Assembly (NCBI RefSeq): GCF_001267885.1
Contig: NZ_CP012382.1
Coordinates: 6,187,001 to 6,251,000 of the forward strand
Origin: Streptomyces ambofaciens ATCC 23877
Lineage (GTDB): Bacteria > Actinomycetota > Actinomycetes > Streptomycetales > Streptomycetaceae
Direction of reading: 5' to 3'
Length of the DNA stretch: 64,000 nt
The position numbers and the translations under genes are program-made. How positions within the stretch are numbered: position 1 is the stretch's first letter; the number at the start of each line of letters is the position of its first letter. Shown here one piece after another: positions 18,876 to 26,245 of the stretch. The notes beneath the pieces are model-generated. The model had not been told where the DNA came from, made no database searches, and saw nothing but the letters and a program-made list of their open reading frames with translations.

Positions 18876-20402
18876 GTGAGCAGCAGTCTCTTCAGGACCA
18901 AGAAGATCGAGCAGTCCATCCGTGACACGGAGGAACCGGAGCACGCGCTCAAGAAATCCCTGTCCGCGCTGGATCTGACCGTCTTCGGTGTCGGTGTCAT
19001 CATCGGCACCGGCATCTTCGTACTGACCGGCACCGTCGCCAAGGACAACGCCGGACCCTCCACGGCCCTGGCGTTCGTCGTCGCCGGTGTCGTCTGCGCG
19101 CTCGCCGCGCTCTGCTACGCCGAGTTCGCCTCCACGGTTCCGGTGGCGGGCTCCGCGTACACCTTCTCCTACGCCTCACTCGGCGAACTGCCCGCCTGGA
19201 TCATCGGCTGGGACCTGGTCCTGGAGTTCGCGCTCGGGACGGCGGTGGTGGCCGTCGGCTGGTCGGGCTACATCCGTTCGTTCTTCGAGAACGCCGGCGT
19301 GACGTTCCCCGAGGCCCTCAGCGGCCGGGACGGGGCCGAGGGCTTCGGCTTCGACATCCTCGCCGCCGGCCTGGTGCTGGTGCTCACCGGCATCCTCGTC
19401 CTCGGCATGAAGCTGTCGGCGCGGATCACCTCGATCGTGGTCGCCATCAAGGTGACCGTCGTCCTCATCGTGATCATCGCGGGCGCCTTCTTCATCAAGG
19501 GTTCCAACTACGACCCCTTCATCCCGGAGTCGAAGCCCGTGGAGGCTGGTGCGGGCCTCGACTCGCCCCTGATCCAGCTGATGTTCGGGTGGGCGCCGGC
19601 CAACTTCGGCGTGATGGGCATCTTCACCGCGGCCTCGGTCGTCTTCTTCGCCTTCATCGGCTTCGACATCGTCGCCACCGCCGCCGAGGAGACCCGCAAC
19701 CCGCAGCGCGACATGCCCCGCGGCATCCTCGGCTCCCTGTTCATCTGCACCGCGCTGTACGTCGCCGTCTCCATCGTCGTCACCGGCATGCAGCACTACA
19801 GCGAGCTGTCCGTCGACGCCCCGCTCGCCGACGCGTTCAAGTCCACCGGGCACCCCTTCTTCGCGGGTGTGATCAGTTTCGGCGCCGCCGTCGGCCTGAC
19901 CACGGTCTGCATGATCCTGCTGCTCGGCCAGACCCGGGTGTTCTTCGCGATGAGCCGGGACGGACTGCTGCCCCGCTTCTTCTCCCGCGTCCACCCGAAG
20001 TTCCGGACCCCGTACCGGCCGACCATCCTGCTCGGCGTGATCATCGCGATCGTCGCGGGTTTCACCAGCCTCAGCGAGCTGGCCGAGCTGGTGAACATCG
20101 GCACGCTGTTCGCGTTCGTCATCGTCGCGATCAGTGTGATCATCCTGCGCCGGACCCGCCCCGACCTGCCCCGGGCCTTCCGCACCCCGCTGGTGCCGGT
20201 GCTCCCGATCGTGTCGGTCGCCGCCTCGCTGTGGCTGATGCTGAACCTGCCCGCCGAGACCTGGGTGCGGTTCGGCGTCTGGATGGCGATCGGCGTCGTC
20301 GTGTACTTCCTCTACAGCCGCACCCACAGCCGCATGGCTCTCGGCGAGGAGACACCGGCCGACGGCCCGTCGAAGCCGCCCGGGGGTGGCGCCGCGGTGT
20401 GA
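18876..20402 (+). CDS. APC-superfamily amino acid permease (cationic type)
   Basis: 508 residues with about 12 to 13 membrane helices. The first helices carry GVGVIIGTGIFVLTG, the APC substrate-site motif, and AFIGFDIVATAAEETRNPQRD is typical of the cationic amino acid transporter group (YfnA/CAT-like). The GTG start is preceded by GGAGG. It probably takes up a basic or other amino acid across the cytoplasmic membrane; the substrate cannot be read from sequence. Monocistronic between two hairpins. Confidence 0.9.
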   Translation: MSSSLFRTKKIEQSIRDTEEPEHALKKSLSALDLTVFGVGVIIGTGIFVLTGTVAKDNAGPSTALAFVVAGVVCALAALCYAEFASTVPVAGSAYTFSYASLGELPAWIIGWDLVLEFALGTAVVAVGWSGYIRSFFENAGVTFPEALSGRDGAEGFGFDILAAGLVLVLTGILVLGMKLSARITSIVVAIKVTVVLIVIIAGAFFIKGSNYDPFIPESKPVEAGAGLDSPLIQLMFGWAPANFGVMGIFTAASVVFFAFIGFDIVATAAEETRNPQRDMPRGILGSLFICTALYVAVSIVVTGMQHYSELSVDAPLADAFKSTGHPFFAGVISFGAAVGLTTVCMILLLGQTRVFFAMSRDGLLPRFFSRVHPKFRTPYRPTILLGVIIAIVAGFTSLSELAELVNIGTLFAFVIVAISVIILRRTRPDLPRAFRTPLVPVLPIVSVAASLWLMLNLPAETWVRFGVWMAIGVVVYFLYSRTHSRMALGEETPADGPSKPPGGGAAV

Positions 20403-20422
20403 TCACCCCGGTCACCTGCCAC

Positions 20423-20465
20423 TCCGGCCCGGTACGTCCCCCTGCACGGGGACTGCCGGGCCGGA
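20423..20465. terminator. Bidirectional terminator between permease and NYN gene
   Basis: Two nested perfect stems, an outer 10 bp (TCCGGCCCGG/CCGGGCCGGA) and an inner 6 bp (GTCCCC/GGGGAC), lie between the convergent permease and NYN genes. Confidence 0.7.
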
Positions 20466-20533
20466 CGCGTACGCGGTCGCGCGGGCCGGAGCAGGTACGT
20501 CCCACGGGACCGCGTACGTCCCGCCGGGCGGTG

Positions 20534-20932
20534 TCACGTGGGCCGCACCGTCCGCGGCCCCGCCACCTCGGCGCCCAGCTCCGTCACCCGGCGGCGCAGC
20601 TCCCGGTCGGCCGTCACGACCAGGACGGCACGTTCCCCCGAGACCGCGGCGACCAGGTCGACCATGTGGTCGTCCCCGCTGCCGGGGGCCGACTCCACCC
20701 GCACGCCGGGCACGGAGTCCACCCCGCAGGCCGCGCCCTCGACGACGAGGACGACCTCCACCGGGCCGGGCCGCCCCGGTACACCCTGCGACGCCAGGAG
20801 GTCCCGCAACCGCTCCGCCGCCCCGCGCCGGTCCCGCCACCAACCGTCCGGCACCGACCCGACCACGTTCGCGGCGTCGACGATCACGAGGAGACTGAGG
20901 AGGGAGGAGCCGTCGCTCGTGGGGGCGCTCAT
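20534..20932 (-). CDS. NYN/PIN-like domain protein
   Basis: 132 residues. LVIVDAANVVGSVPDGWWRD opens the protein, followed by an acidic GDDHMVDLVAA segment and VVTADRELRRRV. These are the metal-binding aspartates and layout of the NYN (PIN-like, YacP-type) nuclease fold, which acts on RNA. Database entries sometimes call such proteins NTP pyrophosphohydrolase, which the motifs do not support. The start ATG at 20932 has no clear ribosome site. It converges with the permease gene; the IS element inserted about 46 bp upstream of its start. Confidence 0.75.
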   Translation of the reverse strand: MSAPTSDGSSLLSLLVIVDAANVVGSVPDGWWRDRRGAAERLRDLLASQGVPGRPGPVEVVLVVEGAACGVDSVPGVRVESAPGSGDDHMVDLVAAVSGERAVLVVTADRELRRRVTELGAEVAGPRTVRPT

Positions 20933-20978
20933 GGAAGGCAGGGTCGCATGCTCCGGGCGAGCGCGTGCGCGCGGCGGC

Positions 20979-20981
20979 TTA
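20979..20981. repeat. Target-site duplication TTA, left copy
   Basis: TTA directly precedes the left inverted repeat; an identical TTA at 22451-22453 follows the right one. Confidence 0.7.
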
Positions 20982-21000
20982 GACGTCGTTTTTTATGGCG
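20982..21000 (+). repeat. IS terminal inverted repeat, left
   Basis: 19 bp; pairs with 22432-22450 with a single T/C difference. Confidence 0.85.
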
Positions 21001-21058
21001 CTCTTGCGGTTATCGTGCCGAGGGGCCATCGCTGGGGTTGGGCAAGGGGTGGGGGATC

Positions 21059-21592
21059 GTGGACGAGGCGTTTGACGCTGCGGGAACGGCGCTGTGTTGC
21101 GCCGCAGCCATCCGGCTGGGCGGAGCCGTGCAGGTACTGACCACGCGATCTGCCCTGCTTGACCACTACAACCCGATCATGGCGGGGCTGGAGAACATCA
21201 CAGCGTTTCTCGACGGTCGAGGGCTCGATGACAACTTGCTCGGCTCTGCGTTCGCCGAGAGTTGGTCCCTGGATGCCAGGTATCCGGCAGATCTCGCCGG
21301 CCACGCCTTTGTCAAAGGATGGTCATCTCTGGTCTTCGGCACGGTGGTGCTGACCAGGCCGAAGCACCAGAACATTACGTCAGCGAAGACCCTGGAGTTT
21401 GCCTCGAAGGCGGCGGCATCCTGGCCGACCGCCGTCCGTATCGGCTCCTTCGACAGCCTGCTCCGCTTCGAGGCAGCGTGCCAGCAAGAGGCGGAAGCCC
21501 GGATGCGGGAGGGCGGTCTTCCTGCTCTGTGGAAACTGACGGAAGATCGAACAAAGCAGTATCGCCAGACGACGGAACAGTTCATCGGATAA
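21059..21592 (+). CDS. Hypothetical protein, passenger gene inside the IS
   Basis: 177 residues from the GTG at 21059, which has AAGGGG/GGGGGA upstream. It is soluble and mostly helical looking, with no signal peptide, membrane helix or recognised catalytic motif. Segments include LLDHYNPIMAGLENITAFLD, GHAFVKGWSSLVFG and a charged C-terminal tail (LTEDRTKQYRQTTEQ). The same frame stays open far upstream through noncoding sequence, but that part is a composition artefact. It converges on the transposase, ending 23 bp before the transposase stop, and lies between the terminal repeats, so it moves or moved with the element. Codon use is less GC3-biased than in neighbours. Function unknown. Confidence 0.6.
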   Translation: MDEAFDAAGTALCCAAAIRLGGAVQVLTTRSALLDHYNPIMAGLENITAFLDGRGLDDNLLGSAFAESWSLDARYPADLAGHAFVKGWSSLVFGTVVLTRPKHQNITSAKTLEFASKAAASWPTAVRIGSFDSLLRFEAACQQEAEARMREGGLPALWKLTEDRTKQYRQTTEQFIG

Positions 21593-21615
21593 CCGGCGTC
21601 TCAGCCTGCCAGTCT

Positions 21616-22410
21616 TCAGAAGCCGATGAGGGCTGCGGCTATGCCGACGAAGGCGAGGAAGTGTTCGGCCTTGCGTTCGTAGCGGCGGTGGAGCCTTCGG
21701 CAGCCGGCCAGCCAGGACACGGTTCGCTCGACCACCCAGCGGTGCCGGCCCAGCCGTTGTGAGGACTCGATGCCCTTGCGGGCGATGCGAGGGCGAATGC
21801 CCCGCTGGCGCAGCCATCGCCGCAGGTGGCCGTAGTCGTAACCCTTGTCGGCGTGCAGTTTCGCCGGCTTCCGGCGCCGGGGTCCGCGGCGGGAGCGGAT
21901 GGGCGGGATGCCCCGGACGAGCGGCTCCAGGCCCTGGCTGTCGTGCATGTTCGCGCCGGAGATGCCCAGGGACAGCGGTAGTCCGTTGCGGTCACAGATC
22001 AGGTGGATTTTCGATCCCGGTTTGCCGCGGTCGGTCGGATTCGGCCCCGTCAATGGCCCCCTTTTGCGGCCCGCAGACTGACCGAGTCGATCGCGCACCG
22101 GGACCAGTCCAGTTCGCCTCGCGCTCCGAGTTCGTCGAGGATCACGCGGTAGAGCCTGGCCCAGACCCGATCCCGGCTCCACTGGGCGAACCGGCGGTAG
22201 ACCGTGGGCCAGGCCGGGCCGAACACCGGCGGCAGCTGCCGCCAGGTGCAGCCTGAGGTCGCCACGAAGATGATCGCCGCCAGGGCCTCGCGGTCACCTG
22301 CTCGGGCGTCGACCGCCGCCCTGCGGACGTATCACTTCAGTCGGTGGTACCACCTGCCTGAACAGCACCCACAACTCGTCCGGCACCAGTCGCTCCACGA
22401 GATCCGTCAT
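21616..22410 (-). pseudogene. IS5-family (DDE) transposase, frame-disrupted
   Basis: Starts at the ATG at 22410 with MTDLVERLVPDELW, the usual N-terminus of this Streptomyces transposase group. Around 22310-22320 a single-base shift leads to a stop after about 38 residues; the correct continuation (GDREALAAIIFVATSGCTW) is in another frame. A second shift occurs at an AAAAGGGGG run near 22060, where orfA (ending SLRAAKGGH) meets orfB (GRKRGPLTGPNP) in the -1 frame; this one is probably a normal programmed frameshift. The DDE core and the C-terminal motif (RHRWVVERTVSWLAG) are intact. Because of the first shift the enzyme is probably not made at full length unless a non-standard event restores it. 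Confidence 0.8.
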
Positions 22411-22431
22411 GCACGGATCAACGAACTGTCA

Positions 22432-22450
22432 CGCCATAAGAAACGACGTC
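22432..22450 (-). repeat. IS terminal inverted repeat, right
   Basis: 19 bp, 21 bp beyond the transposase start codon, complementary to 20982-21000 with one difference. Confidence 0.85.
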
Positions 22451-22453
22451 TTA
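22451..22453. repeat. Target-site duplication TTA, right copy
   Basis: TTA directly follows the right inverted repeat and matches the left copy. Confidence 0.7.
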
Positions 22454-22463
22454 GAGTGATTCG

Positions 22464-23486
22464 GTGAATGGTGAGTGGCTCATACGCGGTCGGGACGGCC
22501 GACTCAGCGTCTATCAGATGTCCAATGAAGCGGTGCTGTGTCGCGCTGAGCGCGCGCCAGGCGGTCCCTGGGAGGTCCCGCGCAAGGTGGGCGGGGATCA
22601 GCGGCTGCTTCCCGGTCCGGCGATAGGTCAGGGTGCCGACGCCTATGTGCACCTGGTCTCCTGGCTGCCCACGGCGTCCGGCGAGTCCAGTGTGGTGCAC
22701 TCCACTCACTTTCGGCCCCTGCTGGCCGCCCTGGACTGGGAACCCCTCGGCCATCCGAACGACGCCGGCGACCGGACCGGTACGCCCGTCGTCGCGGTCG
22801 ACGCCCAGGGCCGCGCACACGTTTTCGTGCGCAACGACAGCGGAGGGCTCAGCATGCGCGCCCAGAAGCAGAGGGGCGGCTGGGGCCCGTGGCGTGACTT
22901 GAGGGGCAGGCAGCTACAGGACGTGCCCGTCGCCGCGGCGGGCAAGGGCGGACGTATTGAGGTGTACGCGACCGCCCCTGGTGCGATCCTGCACTGGCGC
23001 CAGGAAAAGCCCGGCGTCAAGTTCGAGTTGGTGGAGTCGGTGGCGACTGCGGCCCGCCCGGGCTCGCTGCGCGCACTCGCCACATCCCCGGAGCGCACCA
23101 CCGTCTTCTTCACCGACGCCGACAGCGGCGAGCTCTGCGCCTGGCGCCCCGGCGACAAGCCGGTGCCCCTGGTGACCGCCGCCGGCCCGGGCCCGGTCGC
23201 GGCCGTCCGCTGCGTCATCGACGGCCACGACTGCACGCTGGTCGCCCAGCGCTCGACGGACACCGGACGGGTCGTCTTCGCCGCGTACCCGTCGGAGCAG
23301 GAGGTGATGGGCGCGCAGTGGACGGAGTCGGGCCCCGCGCTGCCGGCCGACGCGTTGGTGTCCCTGGCCCTTGACGCCGACGAGCGACTGGTGGCGGCCA
23401 CGCTCTGTCCGTCCACCGGCGAGCTCCGGCTCACCCGGCGCAAGGACGAACCGGGTCTCGCGCTCGGTCCCTGGCAGGCCGTCTGA
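22464..23486 (+). CDS. Beta-propeller (PLL/tectonin-like) repeat protein, first of a tandem pair
   Basis: 340 residues from the GTG at 22464. It consists of repeated units with pattern W..L.....G.PV.AVDA.GR.HVFVRN..GGL..R.Q, for example DWEPLGHPNDAGDRTGTPV and GWGPWRDLRGRQLQDVPV, which fits a beta-propeller of the PLL-lectin or sialidase-like kind that binds sugars. No signal peptide is seen. About 37% identical by eye to the next gene, so the two are tandem paralogues. The start is only 13 bp from the IS end and lacks a good ribosome site. Rejoining the target site puts a stop codon (TAG) four codons upstream, so the coding part itself was not cut, but the original promoter was displaced. 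Role unknown; sugar binding is an inference. Confidence 0.7.
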   Translation: MNGEWLIRGRDGRLSVYQMSNEAVLCRAERAPGGPWEVPRKVGGDQRLLPGPAIGQGADAYVHLVSWLPTASGESSVVHSTHFRPLLAALDWEPLGHPNDAGDRTGTPVVAVDAQGRAHVFVRNDSGGLSMRAQKQRGGWGPWRDLRGRQLQDVPVAAAGKGGRIEVYATAPGAILHWRQEKPGVKFELVESVATAARPGSLRALATSPERTTVFFTDADSGELCAWRPGDKPVPLVTAAGPGPVAAVRCVIDGHDCTLVAQRSTDTGRVVFAAYPSEQEVMGAQWTESGPALPADALVSLALDADERLVAATLCPSTGELRLTRRKDEPGLALGPWQAV

Positions 23487-23638
23487 CCGCGCCGCGACGC
23501 CCCCACGACGGCTTCGCGGCCGTCCGGTGAGGTCCGGTGACCGCGCCATGGGGAACTGGTGAACGAACGACATATGATGTTGCGCGTTCTAGGGTCCCTG
23601 TCCGTGACACGGCGGGCTTCAGGAAGGTGCAGCAGCCC

Positions 23639-24757
23639 ATGCGGAGAAAGTCGGCAGGCCCCGTCGGCACCGCTCGACAGGACGGGCCCGGCACCCCGGA
23701 GCCGGGCGGCGCGCCCGAATCGGCCCACGGCGACTGGCTCACCCTCGGCAAGGACGGCCGCCTCAGCCTCTACGTACCCGCCGACGGCGGTCTGGTGCGC
23801 TGGACGGAGACGGTCGCGGGCGGCCCCGGCTGGAGCGGACCGCATGTCGTGCCCGCGCCCGGACTGACCCATCTGACGGTGGTGCAGGGCGCGGACACCT
23901 ACGTCCACTTCCTCGGCCGCAGGGAGCGCGAGCGGGCCGACGGAGCGCTCGGTGTGGACGTCGTGCACGCGATCCAGTACCAGACGGGACTGGCCTTCAC
24001 CGAATGGCGTTCACTCGGCAACCCGCACCGGGACCGGGAGCAGGGCCGCCGGCTCGGACCGCCGGTCGGGGCCGTCGCGGCCGACGGCACGGTGCACGTC
24101 TTCGTGCGGAACGCGCACGGCGGCCTGGCGCTGCGCCGCGAGTCGCCGAACGGCAAGTGGCGGGCCTGGGAGGACCTCCAGGGCGGCGAGACCGACGCCC
24201 TGCCGGCGCCGCTCGCCCTCGCCGGGGGACGGCTGGAGGTCTGCGCCGCGTCCGCGTCGGGTGTCCTCGTCTGGCGCCAGACCGCGCCGGGCGGCGACTT
24301 CACCGGCCCCCGCGGCTTCGCCCTGCGTCCGCTGCCGGGGACGGTCACCGCGCTGGAGACCGGGCCGGACCGTGCCACGTTCTTCTGGACCGACGCCGAC
24401 AGCGCGGGAGCGGCCGCGTGGCGGGAGGGCGACTGGCCGGTCGCGCTGGGCGGATCACCGGCCGGGCAGGGGTACGCGTCCCTGCGTACGGCGGTGGACG
24501 GTTACGACTGCGTCGTGCTCGCCCACCGGGAGCGGGACGGCTCCGTGACGCTCGGCATGGGCGGCACCGAGAACGAGGCCGGTGGCTTCTGGTGGTACCC
24601 GCTGGGCGAGTCCTGCCAGGGCGTTCCCGCACTCGCCCGGGACGGACACGGGCGAGTGGTGCTGGCGCTGATCGGGTCCGACGGCGCGCCGAAGGTGGCC
24701 CGTCAGGACGACGGTGCCGGCCTCTCCTTCACCCGGTGGCACACCCTCGGGCGCTGA
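23639..24757 (+). CDS. Beta-propeller (PLL/tectonin-like) repeat protein, second of the pair
   Basis: 372 residues. A disordered Pro/Gly/Ala-rich N-terminal stretch of about 30 residues precedes propeller repeats matching its upstream paralogue: HGDWLTLGKDGRLSLY, FTEWRSLGNP, TVHVFVRNAHGGLALR, KWRAWEDLQGGE and TFFWTDADSAGAAAW. The ATG at 23639 is chosen because AGGAAGG lies about 11 bases upstream; a longer reading from 23537 has weaker support. No signal peptide. The 150-bp spacer after the first paralogue is long enough for a separate promoter. It converges with the LCP gene (33-bp gap). Confidence 0.75.
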   Translation: MRRKSAGPVGTARQDGPGTPEPGGAPESAHGDWLTLGKDGRLSLYVPADGGLVRWTETVAGGPGWSGPHVVPAPGLTHLTVVQGADTYVHFLGRRERERADGALGVDVVHAIQYQTGLAFTEWRSLGNPHRDREQGRRLGPPVGAVAADGTVHVFVRNAHGGLALRRESPNGKWRAWEDLQGGETDALPAPLALAGGRLEVCAASASGVLVWRQTAPGGDFTGPRGFALRPLPGTVTALETGPDRATFFWTDADSAGAAAWREGDWPVALGGSPAGQGYASLRTAVDGYDCVVLAHRERDGSVTLGMGGTENEAGGFWWYPLGESCQGVPALARDGHGRVVLALIGSDGAPKVARQDDGAGLSFTRWHTLGR

Positions 24758-24790
24758 GCGGCCGGCACCTTCGCGTCGTACGGCCCGGGG

Positions 24791-25879
24791 TCAGCCGCCC
24801 GTCGCGGGGGACTTCTTGGCCGACTCGGGGATCTCGGAGTCCGAGCGGACGGCCTTCCACAGCTCGGTCGCCTGCGGCTCGGCGGCGACGACCCGGTTCG
24901 GGTCGGTCTTGTCGTACGCCACCGGCAGCATGATCGTCTCCATCGTCGCCGGGTCGACCCCGTTCATGCTGCGCCCGAACTCCGCCAGGCTGGTCAGCGA
25001 GGCCAGTTCGGAGTCGGTGGTGAGCGCGGAGGTCAGGGTGTCGGCGATCCTGTAGGTCTTCGTGGGGCTGCCCAGCAGGTCCTGCTTCTTGACCTCGCTG
25101 AGCAGCGCCACCAGGAACTGCTGCTGGAGGCCGATGCGGCCGAGGTCGCTGCCGTCGCCGACTCCGTGCCGGGTCCGGACGAAGGCCAGGGACTCGGTGC
25201 CGTCCAGCGTGTGGGTGCCGGCGCTCAGGTCCAGGCCGCTGGAGCTGTCCTTGATGGGCTCGTCGATGGTGACGGGCACCCCGCCGATGGCATCGACCAG
25301 GCCCTTGAAGCCGGCGAAGTCGATCTCCACGTAGTGGTCCATGCGGACGCCGGACATCTTCTCCACGGTCTTGACCACGCAGGCCGGCCCCGCGAGGGAG
25401 TACACGGAGTTGAACATCACACGCTTCGCCTCGGGCAGGTCGGAGCCGTCCGCTTTGGCGCACCGCGGTCGGGTGACGAGGGTGTCGCGAGGGATGCTCA
25501 CGGCGACGGCCTGCTTGCGGCCCTCGGGTATGTGCACCACCAGGGCGGTGTCCGAACGCGCCCCGGCGACCTTGCCGGTACCGAGCGAGGCGTTGGCGCC
25601 GGCCCGCGAGTCCGAGCCGAGGACCAGCAGGTTCTGACCCGTGGTCGGCAGCTTCTCGGGCCGGTCCTCACCGAGGGCCTCGTTCAGGTCCACCCCGTCG
25701 ATGTTCCCGTTCAGGCCGCTGTAGAGCCAGTAGCCGGTACCCCCGGCGGCGAGCAGGAGGACGAGGAACGACAGCAGGACGATCCGTCCCCAGCGCCTGC
25801 GGCGGCGCGGTGCACGGCGACCGCCGTTCGGCGCGGCCCGGCGGCTACGCCGAGGCTCCGTGGTGGCGGTATGGCTCAT
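24791..25879 (-). CDS. LytR-CpsA-Psr (LCP) family wall-polymer transferase
   Basis: 362 residues. Basic cytosolic N-terminus, one membrane helix at about 33-55, then an extracellular LCP domain with the arginine- and aspartate-containing motifs LGSDSRAG, SIPRDTLV, DAIGGVPV and FVRTRHGVGDGSDLGR. LCP enzymes move teichoic acids, arabinogalactan or other glycopolymers from undecaprenyl phosphate carriers to peptidoglycan. The ATG at 25879 has GAGGAGAGG upstream. It is divergent from the giant glycosyl/glycerophosphotransferase gene, which fits a wall-glycopolymer locus. Confidence 0.92.
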   Translation of the reverse strand: MSHTATTEPRRSRRAAPNGGRRAPRRRRRWGRIVLLSFLVLLLAAGGTGYWLYSGLNGNIDGVDLNEALGEDRPEKLPTTGQNLLVLGSDSRAGANASLGTGKVAGARSDTALVVHIPEGRKQAVAVSIPRDTLVTRPRCAKADGSDLPEAKRVMFNSVYSLAGPACVVKTVEKMSGVRMDHYVEIDFAGFKGLVDAIGGVPVTIDEPIKDSSSGLDLSAGTHTLDGTESLAFVRTRHGVGDGSDLGRIGLQQQFLVALLSEVKKQDLLGSPTKTYRIADTLTSALTTDSELASLTSLAEFGRSMNGVDPATMETIMLPVAYDKTDPNRVVAAEPQATELWKAVRSDSEIPESAKKSPATGG

Positions 25880-26245
25880 GGTGTTCGGTTCCTCTCCTCA
25901 CGGGCTCCGCGTGGCGGAGTCGCAGGGGCCCGGGTGGGGGGAGGCCGGTCCACTATGCGGTCATGTAGATGCGAGCACTATATGCGCTTACGCACAGTGA
26001 TTTTACGAGCCGGAAACCATAGCGCGTTACAGCGATGGACGCCACATTAACTGGCCTTGACCATCCTTAAGGGTGACATAAGATGTGGCGAACCTGTGAC
26101 CGTAGTGAGGGGGCTTCGCTCGCGGTCGGGGGGTCAGGTGAAGCCAAGGCGGTTGAGGGGACCGCGGGTGCACCAGGTAGGGGTGGGAAGTCCGGTACGG
26201 ACTGTTGGTGGCCCGTTGGGCGAAATGTCTTGGTAGGAGTGCGAG
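25880..26245. other. Divergent promoter region between LCP and GT2-CDP-glycerol transferase genes
   Basis: 366 bp with no gene. An AT-richer stretch at about 25960-26090 includes a good vegetative promoter for the plus-strand gene (26057-26084). I found no equally clear promoter for the LCP gene. Confidence 0.7.
26057..26084 (+). promoter_or_regulatory. Vegetative (HrdB-type) promoter for the CDP-glycerol transferase gene
   Basis: TTGACC, a 16-bp spacer, then TAAGAT, close to the TTGACN...TAGRRT consensus. The start codon is about 160 bp downstream, so a long 5' leader is implied. Confidence 0.6.

Larger units (their letters stand above)
20982..22450. mobile_element. IS5-type insertion sequence with passenger gene
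   Basis: The 1469-bp element is bounded by 19-bp inverted repeats with one mismatch (left GACGTCGTTTTTTATGGCG, right complement GACGTCGTTTCTTATGGCG) and flanked on both sides by TTA, consistent with the TNA duplication of the IS1031-type subgroup of IS5. It carries a minus-strand IS5-family transposase (frame broken) in its right half and a plus-strand 177-aa gene of unknown function in its left half. Base composition is less GC-rich than the surroundings. It sits in the short divergent spacer between the NYN gene and a beta-propeller gene. Confidence 0.85.

Noticed and set aside
19589..21592. 667-aa frame joining permease 3' end to the IS passenger
   Set aside because: It runs through the permease in the wrong frame and across the NYN gene; only the part after 21059 has coding character.
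22452..22466. Propeller gene split by the IS
   Set aside because: Rejoining the target site puts an in-frame TAG four codons before the GTG, so the coding region was not interrupted.
23537..23638. N-terminal extension of the second propeller protein from GTG 23537
   Set aside because: Extra residues look like spacer sequence and the ATG at 23639 has the better ribosome site.
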